NCBI RefSeq assembly: GCF_023715725.1
Contig: NZ_JAMBOT010000005.1
Span: forward strand, 248,001-312,000
From: Paenibacillus pasadenensis
Lineage (GTDB): Bacteria; Bacillota; Bacilli; Paenibacillales; Paenibacillaceae
DNA: 64,000 nt
Reading direction: 5' to 3'
The stretch's first letter is position 1. Each line of letters opens with the position of its first letter. Of this stretch, positions 16,339 through 25,400 are shown in pieces. Below the pieces are notes generated by a model. It saw only the letters and a program-made list of their open reading frames with translations, searched no databases and was not told the origin of the DNA. The position numbers and the translations under genes were made by a program.

Positions 16339-17287
16339 ACGGGAATCGGCCGTAACGGCGGAAGAACGCCGGTTGTGGCTTCAGGAGCTGGAAAAGCAGT
16401 CCAAGCAGCGTCAGCAATCGTTCATGGACGGCATCGCGGCTAAGCTCGGACGGCCCCGCCAGCTGGAGAAGCCGCTGCAGCCGTTCCGTGGAGCGCCGGA
16501 GCTGTGGCGCAGCTTTGAATGGAGCGAGGCGGAGCGCGCCGAGCGGTTCCGGCAGTATTTTACGGCGGCTGGAGGATATGTGGAGGAGCTGCCGGATTTG
16601 GCGGCGGCGCGAGACTTCATTGCGGAGAAAGCAAGTGTGATGAAGGCGAAGCGGGTGCTGCGCCAGGATCAGCCGGAGCTGGATCGGCTCGGCCTGGAAG
16701 CGGCGCTGCCGGAGCAGGAGGTGCGCGTCTGGAACCGTGACGGCGAGTCTGCTGCGGACAGCGGCGAGCTGGGTGCAAGCGCTGGGAACGGCACTGCGAA
16801 CAGCGGAGAGACCGGTGCAAATACTGCGGCTGCGGTCAGCGTCGAGCTGGACGCAGCCGCTGCGGATTGGACAGCGGGCAACGCAGCACCGGGCGTAAGT
16901 GCTTCGAATACGGCTGATTGGCCGAACGCTGGCGGTGCAGCATCAAACAGCCGCGAGCGCTGGCTCGCTCATGCAGCGGAGGCTGATTTCGGCGTGGTGC
17001 TTGCCGATCATGCCGTTGCCTATACCGGCTCTGTCGTCGTGAAGTCAGCTGCCAATAAGGGACGCAGCGTCAGTCTGCTGCCAACGGCGCTGTTTGTGCT
17101 CATTCCGCGCGACCGGCTCAAAACGCGGCTCGGCGAAGTGCTTAAGCCGTTTGATGAGGCGGGACGGGAAGCGCTGCCGGCAGGCATTCATTTTATATCA
17201 GGACCGAGCCGCTCGGCGGACATCGAGAACGACCTGACGATCGGGGTGCATGGGCCGGGTATTGTGTACGCTCTGATCATCGGTTAG
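16325..17287 (+). CDS. lutC: L-lactate utilization protein LutC with a long low-complexity insert
   Basis: A 320-residue LUD-domain protein, about 80 residues longer than usual. Residues about 1-138 and 212-320 match the family (ADFGVVLADHAVAYTGSVVV, then FISGPSRSADIENDLTIGVHGPG). Between them, residues about 140-211 are an Ala/Gly/Ser/Asn-rich stretch with little predicted structure, encoded by imperfect GC-rich repeats. The frame stays open across it, so the gene seems intact. It is the third gene of lutABC and overlaps lutB by 14 bp. Confidence 0.92.
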   Translation: MADTKRESAVTAEERRLWLQELEKQSKQRQQSFMDGIAAKLGRPRQLEKPLQPFRGAPELWRSFEWSEAERAERFRQYFTAAGGYVEELPDLAAARDFIAEKASVMKAKRVLRQDQPELDRLGLEAALPEQEVRVWNRDGESAADSGELGASAGNGTANSGETGANTAAAVSVELDAAAADWTAGNAAPGVSASNTADWPNAGGAASNSRERWLAHAAEADFGVVLADHAVAYTGSVVVKSAANKGRSVSLLPTALFVLIPRDRLKTRLGEVLKPFDEAGREALPAGIHFISGPSRSADIENDLTIGVHGPGIVYALIIG

Positions 17288-17313
17288 GATGAAGGGCGAA
17301 GGGGGCATATGCC

Positions 17314-18027
17314 GTGCAGGTCAAACCGCTTAGCAAGCAAAATCATTATGAGGCGATTGCGGAGCAGCTCCGGACGCTGATTGACGAAGGCAGCGTTGCC
17401 CCGGGCGATAAGCTGCCCTCGGCCCGGGAGCTGTCCGAGCGCTTTGGCGTCGGCCGCTCCACGATGCGCGAGGCATTAAGTGCGCTTAAGGCGATGGGAT
17501 ATATCGACATCCGTCAAGGCGGCGGCAGCATTGTGCGCCCGCCGGAGGAGCGCATGGCGGCGGGAACGCCTGCGCTGCTCGCCGCTGCTGAGGCCAGCCG
17601 CGAGGAGCTGCTGGAGCTGCTAGAGGCGCGCCGCTCGTTGGAGCTGGCGAACGCCCAGCTCGCAGCCCATAAGCGAAGCGATGGGGATATTGCCCGGCTG
17701 CGAGAGCTGGCGGAGGGCATGCGGCAGACGCTCGGCGACGATCTGGACGGTGAGCGCTTTGATATGGAATTTCATCTGGCGCTGGCCCATGCCACGCATA
17801 ACCGGATGATGGTGCAGCTGTACGAGTCGCTCATGGCTCCCATCGAGCGCACCATTCGCGCGGTGCGACGGGCGGAGCTATATGCCAGCCGCGAAGTTGC
17901 CGGACAGCTGGCTGATGCTCATGAACTCATTTTGCAGGCGGTGGAGCGCGGTGATGCCGGGTTGGCCGCAGCGGAGATGGGAGCTCATTTGGAGCATGTC
18001 GAGCAAATTGTGATGCGCCACCTGTAA
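17314..18027 (+). CDS. lutR: GntR family (FadR subfamily) regulator, LutR-like
   Basis: A 237-residue regulator: a winged helix-turn-helix domain (about 1-70, KLPSARELSERFGVGRSTMREAL) and an FCD ligand-binding domain (about 90-235) with the metal-binding type sequence FDMEFHLALAHATHN. The start is GTG at 17314, behind AAGGGGG; the nearby ATG at 17309 is out of frame. It follows lutC by 26 bp and should repress lutABC until lactate is present, probably through TTGTCTGACAA at 14019. Confidence 0.88.
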   Translation: MQVKPLSKQNHYEAIAEQLRTLIDEGSVAPGDKLPSARELSERFGVGRSTMREALSALKAMGYIDIRQGGGSIVRPPEERMAAGTPALLAAAEASREELLELLEARRSLELANAQLAAHKRSDGDIARLRELAEGMRQTLGDDLDGERFDMEFHLALAHATHNRMMVQLYESLMAPIERTIRAVRRAELYASREVAGQLADAHELILQAVERGDAGLAAAEMGAHLEHVEQIVMRHL

Positions 18028-18076
18028 AAAAGCTTGTTAAACCTGCCTCTGCGGCGGTTTAACAAGCTTTTTTATT
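18026..18076 (+). terminator. Terminator after lutR
   Basis: AAAAAAGCTTGTTAAACC pairs with GGTTTAACAAGCTTTTTT around a CTCTGCG loop. It begins at the stop codon of lutR and has a T tract. Confidence 0.92.
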
Positions 18077-18129
18077 TTGATCGTGAGCGGCTTGGAAAAC
18101 GGGGCCTGATCGAATCCTGTAAAATTTCT

Positions 18130-18310
18130 AACGAAACTGAAAGGGCTTATTCGAGGTTTTTCCTCTTTTTTGCTGCGCAACGCAACTGAGACGCCTTATT
18201 CGAGCGAAAGAGTAGCTAGAAAGCCCAAAAACGCCAAAATAACGACTGTCAGTTGCGTTAGAAGTTGAAACAGGTGCAAAATACGCTAATAACGCTTGTC
18301 AGTTGCGTTA
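18130..18310. repeat. Degenerate palindromic repeat array, period about 50 bp
   Basis: Two direct copies of AACG(A/C)AACTGA(...)CTTATTCGAG begin at 18130 and 18179 (49 bp apart). Two copies of the reverse complement, TGTCAGTTGCGTTAG, end at 18260 and 18310 (50 bp apart). The spacing and the CGAGCGA word resemble the arrays at 4778 and 53104, although the repeat core differs. It lies between lutR and the Gfo/Idh gene. The rest of the gap, 18311-18548, has a TTGACA at 18436 but no convincing -10, and nothing else that I recognise. Confidence 0.7.
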
Positions 18311-18548
18311 GCGCCGGAGAGCTAAGCCAGAGAGCAAAGCCTGCGGGCTAAATAGAAGCCTAGCAGTTCTACTAATGGCCTATCAACGTCCCTTACTCTG
18401 CGTCCCGCTCGCGATAAAGCGCATTTCTTAAATTCTTGACAAAATACGCGTTCAGGCAGGACTTTTCCTCTTTACCGCGAAACAGAATGAAGTCCAAGTA
18501 GACACTCGTAGCGGGACATACAGCTGCAACTGGAGAGGGAGGCGCATC

Positions 18549-19532
18549 ATGAGCGATAAAGATCAGGTAATCCGTTGGGGAATTATGGGGCCGGGAGGCA
18601 TTTCAGACAGCTTTACAAATGATCTCGGCCATGTGCCGGGTGCGGTTGTAACGGCTGTAGCGGGCCGTAACGCGGAGAAAACGAAAGCGTTTGCTGAAAA
18701 ACATGGCATTCCGCGCACATACGGGAGTGCAGCGGAGCTAGCGGCTGATCCCGAGGTAGATATTGTTTATGTCGGCACGGTGCATCCCGTACACAAGGAT
18801 AATATGCTCGACGCAATTGCGGGCGGCAAACATGTACTGTGCGAAAAGCCGCTGACAATGGACGCGGACGAGGCGCGCGAGGTGATGGAGGCGGCCGCAG
18901 CAAAAGGCGTATTTGTCATGGAGGCCATGTGGACGCGTTTCCTGCCAACCATCGTGCAGGTGCGCAAATGGCTGGACGAAGGCGTCATTGGCGAGGTAAA
19001 ACTGCTTAAGGCCGAATTCGGTTTTGATTTGGGCTGGAATCCCGAGCATCGACTGCTGGATAAACAGCTAGGCGGGGGCACCCTGCTCGACGTGGGCATT
19101 TACCCAATCTCCTTTGCGTCGTTCGTTTTTGGAGATAAACCGGAGCGCATTCACAGCGTGGCGAAAATTGGCGAAACCGGCGTAGACGAGCAGTTCTCCT
19201 TACTGTTTGACTATGGAAACGGAAAAGCAGCTTCGCTGCACGGATCGATTCAGCTGAACCTGGATACTGGAGCCTGGATTTACGGGACAAAGGGTAAAAT
19301 CTATCTCCCGGGATTCCTGTGGTCCAACCGCGTTGAGCTTCATATTCCAGATCAGGAACCGGTTATCGTTACGGACGACCGCAAATTCCACGGATATGTG
19401 CATGAGGCTCAAGAGTGCATGACAGCGATCCGCGAAGGCAGAACGGTAAGTCCTGTGATGCCGATTCAAGAAAGCGTAGACATTATGGCTACTTTGGACG
19501 CAGTCCGCGCCCAATGGGGTCTGGAGTATTAA
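18549..19532 (+). CDS. Gfo/Idh/MocA family NAD(P)-dependent oxidoreductase
   Basis: A 327-residue dehydrogenase with an N-terminal Rossmann fold (GIMGPGGISDSF near 11), the family EKP motif (HVLCEKPLTMDADEA near 96) and the C-terminal alpha/beta domain (LGGGTLLDVGIYPI near 178). Such enzymes oxidise sugars, inositols or related polyols; the substrate cannot be told from the sequence. The ATG follows GGAGAGGGAGG. It stands alone between two terminators. Confidence 0.9.
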   Translation: MSDKDQVIRWGIMGPGGISDSFTNDLGHVPGAVVTAVAGRNAEKTKAFAEKHGIPRTYGSAAELAADPEVDIVYVGTVHPVHKDNMLDAIAGGKHVLCEKPLTMDADEAREVMEAAAAKGVFVMEAMWTRFLPTIVQVRKWLDEGVIGEVKLLKAEFGFDLGWNPEHRLLDKQLGGGTLLDVGIYPISFASFVFGDKPERIHSVAKIGETGVDEQFSLLFDYGNGKAASLHGSIQLNLDTGAWIYGTKGKIYLPGFLWSNRVELHIPDQEPVIVTDDRKFHGYVHEAQECMTAIREGRTVSPVMPIQESVDIMATLDAVRAQWGLEY

Positions 19533-19558
19533 AAGTAGGAACATAGATGATTAAATAA

Positions 19559-19613
19559 TACAGCGGCAACTTAAGACTATATGTTCTAGTCTAAGTATGC
19601 CGCTGTTTCTTTT
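19559..19613. terminator. Bidirectional terminator between convergent genes
   Basis: ACAGCGGCA pairs with TGCCGCTGT around an inner TTAAGACTA/TAGTCTAA stem, with T-rich sequence on the plus side. It separates the Gfo/Idh gene from the minus-strand gene at 19660. Confidence 0.75.
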
Positions 19614-19659
19614 TGTGAATGGGACAGCCAATAACTGCTTTATAACGGAATTTCTGGCC

Positions 19660-20106
19660 TTAAGTTGTTCCAGCCGCAGCAGAGCCGTTAAAAGTTACTG
19701 GACCGGATACTACAAATGCTCCTGCTGAAGCGCTGGCAAACAAGGTATAGCGAATTTGCCCTGCCAATACCTCCGCTGCAGTAGGCGAGTCACCCGCAAC
19801 AACGGCTAATGGGCTGAATGCAGACAAAAAGTTTGTTTCAAAGTCTTCACTAAATATTACGGTGCCGGAACCCAACGTATCCGTCCCATTTTTTTCAACG
19901 ACAAGCGTAATGATTGCATCGAGTTCTGAATTAGCTACAATCCCCGCCATTCCAGTCAGCGCCACTCGAACATTATTTACGTCTTGAGCGGCTGCAACCT
20001 GGAGGCCAATATCTCCAATTAATAGCGGGGTAGCGGCGATGAGTCCGGTACCGCTGCTATCGATCAGATAAGTGGACAAGCGTTGATCCAAAAATTGAAT
20101 AGCCAT
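19660..20106 (-). CDS. Unrecognised 148-residue protein, beta-rich
   Basis: I do not recognise this family. The start at 20106 is backed by AGGAGGTGATAG, one of the strongest ribosome binding sites in the window; a GTG three codons earlier would sit on that site. The protein begins MAIQFLDQRLSTYLIDSSGT and is rich in Ala, Val, Thr, Gly and Ser, low in Lys and Arg, with no Cys, no signal peptide and no membrane helix. The alternating pattern suggests beta strands, possibly a jelly-roll or filament/coat-like fold. It ends in GSAAAGTT. It is a single-gene unit. A structural spore or surface protein is one possibility, without direct support. Confidence 0.7.
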   Translation of the reverse strand: MAIQFLDQRLSTYLIDSSGTGLIAATPLLIGDIGLQVAAAQDVNNVRVALTGMAGIVANSELDAIITLVVEKNGTDTLGSGTVIFSEDFETNFLSAFSPLAVVAGDSPTAAEVLAGQIRYTLFASASAGAFVVSGPVTFNGSAAAGTT

Positions 20107-20374
20107 CTCTATCACCTCCTATTTGATAAAATAATATATGGAGGTTGTAATAGATTGGTGTTAGGTGATTAACCTTCTCTGACAGGAAACAGAAGCGGAA
20201 AACTCGGTCGCCCTCTATTCCATTTAAAAGTTAATTGAAGGGTCAACCTTTTTCTGTAAATTTCTACATGGAGATTTGCCGAATAAGCTATGTTATCGTT
20301 AATTTCGGCAAACATAGAATCCGCTGCCGAACATAAGCCAAAAGCGTTTGCTATAAATTCAAAGGGGTCATGTT

Positions 20375-21892
20375 ATGAAAAAGCTTGGAATCAAAATTGC
20401 TGCGGCAGCCGCATCAGCGTTAATGCTGACGTCGGTTGTAACAGGAGGAGAGCGTCTCGTACCGCCTGCTGAAGCGCAATCTGGAATCGTTACCGTAAAT
20501 CCGCAGGAAACCGATGAAGCATTTAAAAATCCGTTCATCGGCTTCCGCCCGTCGCGGTACGTGCATGATACTTCTTTTGTTGATCATGAATACGGGTCCG
20601 TGTACAAACAGTATATTAAATACTCGGATCTGGAAACGAATGCTTCTGACACGGTAGAAAAAATCAAACTGTGGAGCAACAATACGTGGGCGGGAATTGA
20701 AAAGAAAAACATCAAAGTCATTCCTAGAGTTTTTATCGTTTACCCTGACGTTGGCGAGTACTGGCCGAACGATATTCCGCATGACAAGAGCACGCCAGAG
20801 GCGGAAGCGGCCCGCTGGCTGACGCCGCAAGTGAAAGAGCGTCTCGTGAGCTTTATTAAAAAGCTTGGCGAGGCCTGGGATTATGATTCCCGCGTCGCTT
20901 ATATCGAGCTTGGACTCTGGGGCAACTGGGGCGAGCACCATATCTATCCGGCCGTAATGGCGGACGGCGGAGACCGCATTACGATGGAATTCCAGAAAGC
21001 GCTTGGAGATGCGGCGAAGACTGCATTCAAAAACAAAAAAGTGCAGGTTCGCTATCCGGAAACGTTCCAAAATTATAATTACGGCTTTTTCTGGGATTCC
21101 TTCGGCCTGCCTGAAGATGCAGAGACCGGCGAAGGCATTATCGCCAAAAACAACTGGAAAACAGCGGTTCATGGCGGCGAAGTAGCCTATAACTGGGGAA
21201 CGCGGGACAATATCGGCGAAACTCCGGACGACAGCCTGAAAGTGCCAAATAATACGGCTTATCTGAACGATTGGATTCGCAAAACCCATACGTCCAGCCT
21301 TGGCTGGATTTCGGAGTACGATCAGAACGATCCGCAGGTTGCAGTCGGTGCGGCCGAGATGCAAAAAACGCTCGGGTACCGTTATGTCATCAACGAAGTG
21401 AGCTTCAGTGAGCAGACGGCTCCAGGCGGCAAGCTGGATGTATCGTTTGATGTTACCAATACAGGCTCCGCGCCAATGTATTACAACTGGAAGGTTGAAG
21501 CTGCGCTGCTCAGAGCCGATAAATCGGTCGCGTGGAAAGGCAAGTTCCAGAACACGGATATCCGCCAATGGCTTCCGGGAGACAAGTGGAATTCGGCCAC
21601 CCAAAGCTATGACGTTCAACCGCTCAAAAACCGCGTCACGGGAAGCTTTACGCTGCCGGCGGGACTTAAAGCGGGCACGTATACGCTTGCGCTCTCCATT
21701 AACGATATCGCCGGGGATGTGCCTAGTGTGCGTTTTGCAGTCGAAAATTACTATAAAGGCGGACGCACTCCGCTCGGCAAAGTTGGCGTCGGACAAGCGC
21801 CTGCGAATCAAAATCTCGGCGCTTTTGATAAGCTGAAAACCGATCAGTCGCTGCATTACAAAATCAGCGCGGATCGGATGCGTCTGAAATAA
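20375..21892 (+). CDS. Secreted DUF4832-type protein, glycosidase-like
   Basis: A 505-residue exported protein. The signal peptide is [18 protein letters not shown] with likely cleavage after the AEA near residue 35. The middle (about 40-330) looks like a TIM-barrel glycosidase relative: NPFIGFRPSRYVHD, YIKYSDLET, VIPRVFIVYP, and YIELGLWGNWGEHH, where a conserved Glu sits as in such enzymes. Residues about 335-470 are a beta-sandwich region (INEVSFSEQTAPGGKLDVSF, GSAPMYYNWKVEAALL) typical of DUF4832. No catalytic function is established for the family that I can name. The ATG follows AAAGGGG. A terminator follows. Confidence 0.75.
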   Translation: MKKLGIKIAAAAASALMLTSVVTGGERLVPPAEAQSGIVTVNPQETDEAFKNPFIGFRPSRYVHDTSFVDHEYGSVYKQYIKYSDLETNASDTVEKIKLWSNNTWAGIEKKNIKVIPRVFIVYPDVGEYWPNDIPHDKSTPEAEAARWLTPQVKERLVSFIKKLGEAWDYDSRVAYIELGLWGNWGEHHIYPAVMADGGDRITMEFQKALGDAAKTAFKNKKVQVRYPETFQNYNYGFFWDSFGLPEDAETGEGIIAKNNWKTAVHGGEVAYNWGTRDNIGETPDDSLKVPNNTAYLNDWIRKTHTSSLGWISEYDQNDPQVAVGAAEMQKTLGYRYVINEVSFSEQTAPGGKLDVSFDVTNTGSAPMYYNWKVEAALLRADKSVAWKGKFQNTDIRQWLPGDKWNSATQSYDVQPLKNRVTGSFTLPAGLKAGTYTLALSINDIAGDVPSVRFAVENYYKGGRTPLGKVGVGQAPANQNLGAFDKLKTDQSLHYKISADRMRLK

Positions 21893-21898
21893 TAGCAA

Positions 21899-21952
21899 TA
21901 ACCGCAGCGGTCGGTCTGCAGGATTAATTCCAGCAGCTCTGCGGTTTTTTTG
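21899..21952 (+). terminator. Terminator after the DUF4832-type gene
   Basis: AACCGCAG pairs with CTGCGGTT across an inner imperfect stem and is followed by TTTTT, 8 bp after the stop. Confidence 0.8.
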
Positions 21953-21976
21953 TCTCAACTTTTGCGGGTACTCGCG

Positions 21977-22921
21977 TCAGCATCCTTCCTGCCTCCGCCT
22001 ATAACTTTCCGCATACGCATCGTGACGAAACAGCAGAATCGGGTCTGGCGTCACCTCAATGCCTTCACCTGTAGCGGTGGGGTCCATTAACAGCCCGTCC
22101 GGTTCTTCAATAAGCTGTTGAATCGATAGATGGCCCGCCTCTATCGTTTCCCGCTCGCTAGGCCAGCTCACGCTGCAATCGTCGACAGAATCGCCTTCCT
22201 CGCCAAGCGTCAGTTTAAGCGTAAAGCCTGCAGGAGAGGAATTAAGCCGCTCGCGCAGCTCGTCCTCCAGATAATCCTTGGAGCTTACTGCGGCTTTAAT
22301 CAACGGCATATGCGCCTCCGCATCGGGAACCCACTCATACTTTACCGCTCTTTTTGTACCGCTCTCATCCACAAAGTAAAAAGCATGAACGGAATAGTAC
22401 GGAATGGAAACAAAGCTGGCGGGAGGTTTTATGTCGTCAAGCAGCGTAAGTGCTTTACCTGCATGCGGAAAAAGATGAAGAAGTCCATTTATCCTTTCCT
22501 TAAAGGAATGGCCTTGCTTGGCCAAGTCTCTTGCCGCAATCATCATTTCATGAAAGGATTCCGGCGTCCGGGTAACAAACACCGGAATTGTCGCAGCAAC
22601 GATAACCGGCTTAACGCCATGCCGGTCCGGCCGTTGAAATTCGACGGCCATGCCTTTGACTGGCGACATCAGGTCGCTGGTGGCCGGGTCAGGTGCGCTG
22701 TTGGAGAAGCGGATAACAGCTTCGCAAGGCTCCTGCTGAAGATGCGCCGCAAAGGTCATTCCGATCGTTCGGCCAGATGGGGTAAACACGCCTTTGGCGC
22801 AAATGCCGCGGGCATGCGCGCGCCGCTGACCGGGATGTGTGCCGGCAATCTCTTCGATCGTGTTAATAAAACGTACAGGGAGTCTATTGGAAAAAGTTGT
22901 TGTTTCTTCCTGGAAGTCCAT
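21977..22921 (-). CDS. Catalase-family (SrpA-like) haem peroxidase
   Basis: A 314-residue protein, much shorter than a true catalase (about 480-550). It keeps the haem catalase core: HPGQRRAHARGICAKGVF near 29, with the distal His-Arg region, RFSNSAPDP near 71, and a C-terminal DPILLFRHDAYAESYRRR in the place of the proximal tyrosine helix. Short catalase-family proteins usually show peroxidase rather than strong catalase activity. The start ATG at 22921 follows AAAGGAG. It is a single gene. The classical catalase is at 49220. Confidence 0.85.
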   Translation of the reverse strand: MDFQEETTTFSNRLPVRFINTIEEIAGTHPGQRRAHARGICAKGVFTPSGRTIGMTFAAHLQQEPCEAVIRFSNSAPDPATSDLMSPVKGMAVEFQRPDRHGVKPVIVAATIPVFVTRTPESFHEMMIAARDLAKQGHSFKERINGLLHLFPHAGKALTLLDDIKPPASFVSIPYYSVHAFYFVDESGTKRAVKYEWVPDAEAHMPLIKAAVSSKDYLEDELRERLNSSPAGFTLKLTLGEEGDSVDDCSVSWPSERETIEAGHLSIQQLIEEPDGLLMDPTATGEGIEVTPDPILLFRHDAYAESYRRRQEGC

Positions 22922-23012
22922 GGTAAAATCTCCTTTGTTAAAATCCGGTTATGCTTAGTATTAGCACCGGAAGCGCTGCTTCAATCGTCAATCACAGGCA
23001 GGGAGGTCGCAA

Positions 23013-23213
23013 ATGCTCATTTATTTTGCTATCGTGGTCGGACTTATATTATTTGTGCTACTTAAACTTCAGTCGGATAGTGTGGCAATGAAAGCCGTGC
23101 ATCGTGAACAGCTCAAGGTGAGCCGTGAGATACTGAAGCAGCTTGAGGGAATAGGGAATCAACTGCAGCCAGCCAAAAGTGAGACAACGGACATAACGGA
23201 GAAACGCGAATAA
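23013..23213 (+). CDS. Small membrane-anchored protein
   Basis: A 66-residue protein with one N-terminal membrane helix (about 3-19, LIYFAIVVGLILFVLL) followed by a charged helix (about 28-50, EQLKVSREILKQLEGIGNQL) that could form a coiled coil. The ATG follows GGGAGG. I do not recognise a family. It ends at a shared hairpin. Confidence 0.7.
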   Translation: MLIYFAIVVGLILFVLLKLQSDSVAMKAVHREQLKVSREILKQLEGIGNQLQPAKSETTDITEKRE

Positions 23214-23216
23214 CAC

Positions 23217-23250
23217 AAAATGCCGGGAGCCATTGGCTCGCCGGCATTTA
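23217..23250. terminator. Bidirectional terminator between convergent genes
   Basis: AAATGCCGG pairs with CCGGCATTT around an inner AGCC/GGCT stem. T-rich sequence follows on the plus side; it also lies just past the minus-strand protease stop. Confidence 0.88.
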
Positions 23251-23255
23251 TTTTA

Positions 23256-24854
<1,599 letters not shown>

Positions 24855-24890
24855 TCACTCCTGACAAGTTTTTTTGTAATACTAAAAAAA

Positions 24891-24920
24891 GATGAAAAAG
24901 TGATGAAAAAGTGATGAAAC
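24891..24920. repeat. 11-bp tandem repeat in the protease 5' region
   Basis: GATGAAAAAGT occurs twice in a row and then a third partial copy (GATGAAAC). It lies 46-75 bp upstream of the protease start codon, inside or next to its promoter or untranslated leader. Confidence 0.8.
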
Positions 24921-25350
24921 AAACTACATTCATCCCACCTTGCATAAATATTCGCAACCATTAATTGTGAACATTTTGTTAATTGTTGATTAAGGTTGCG
25001 AAAATGACTATACCATGACGTAAAGTTTTTGGTAAATAAGAGAAAATGGTAATTTTAATAATTGATTCTCTGGTATGGATACGGTTTAGATCACTTTTTT
25101 GGTACCCGTGCTTGGAGTCCCGTGAAAAGCTGACATATCTGGTTCCTTCGGAAGGGAGGAGGGAGATTCTCTTTGACCCATTGAAGCGCTAAATCTAATA
25201 CTTCGGTTCCTTGAATCAGGCTTGAATGTCGAATTATGTCGTTGGAAAGAGAGGGCTATGTAAGAAAAAAATGTGCGGAAATTCCGAAATGAAGTGTGAT
25301 AAGAGTCAATTTTCAGACTAGTGGAGGGCCGAAATGAGGCCGAAAATATA
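24921..25350. other. Gene-free AT-rich stretch upstream of the protease
   Basis: About 430 bp without a credible gene. It should hold the promoter of the minus-strand protease at its left end. I see no clear operator, structured RNA or broken gene here. Confidence 0.5.
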
Positions 25351-25390
25351 AAAAAACGCCGGGAGCCTAAGGGCTCTCCGGCGTTTCTTG
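25351..25390 (-). terminator. Terminator after acnA
   Basis: On the minus strand AAACGCCGGAGAGCCC pairs with GGCTCCCGGCGTTT and is followed by T bases. It lies 11 bp past the acnA stop. Confidence 0.92.
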
Positions 25391-25400
25391 TGCATAAATA

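Noticed and set aside
18436..18464. Sigma-A promoter for the Gfo/Idh gene at 18549
   Set aside because: TTGACA is present at 18436, but no acceptable -10 lies 16-18 bp downstream.
20420..21958. A 512-codon open frame on the minus strand, opposite the DUF4832-type gene
   Set aside because: It is antisense to a gene with a good start, signal peptide and terminator, and is rich in Arg with no domain.
22130..23065. A 311-codon plus-strand frame over the catalase-family gene
   Set aside because: The minus-strand frame has clear haem-catalase motifs and a binding site; this one is a shadow.
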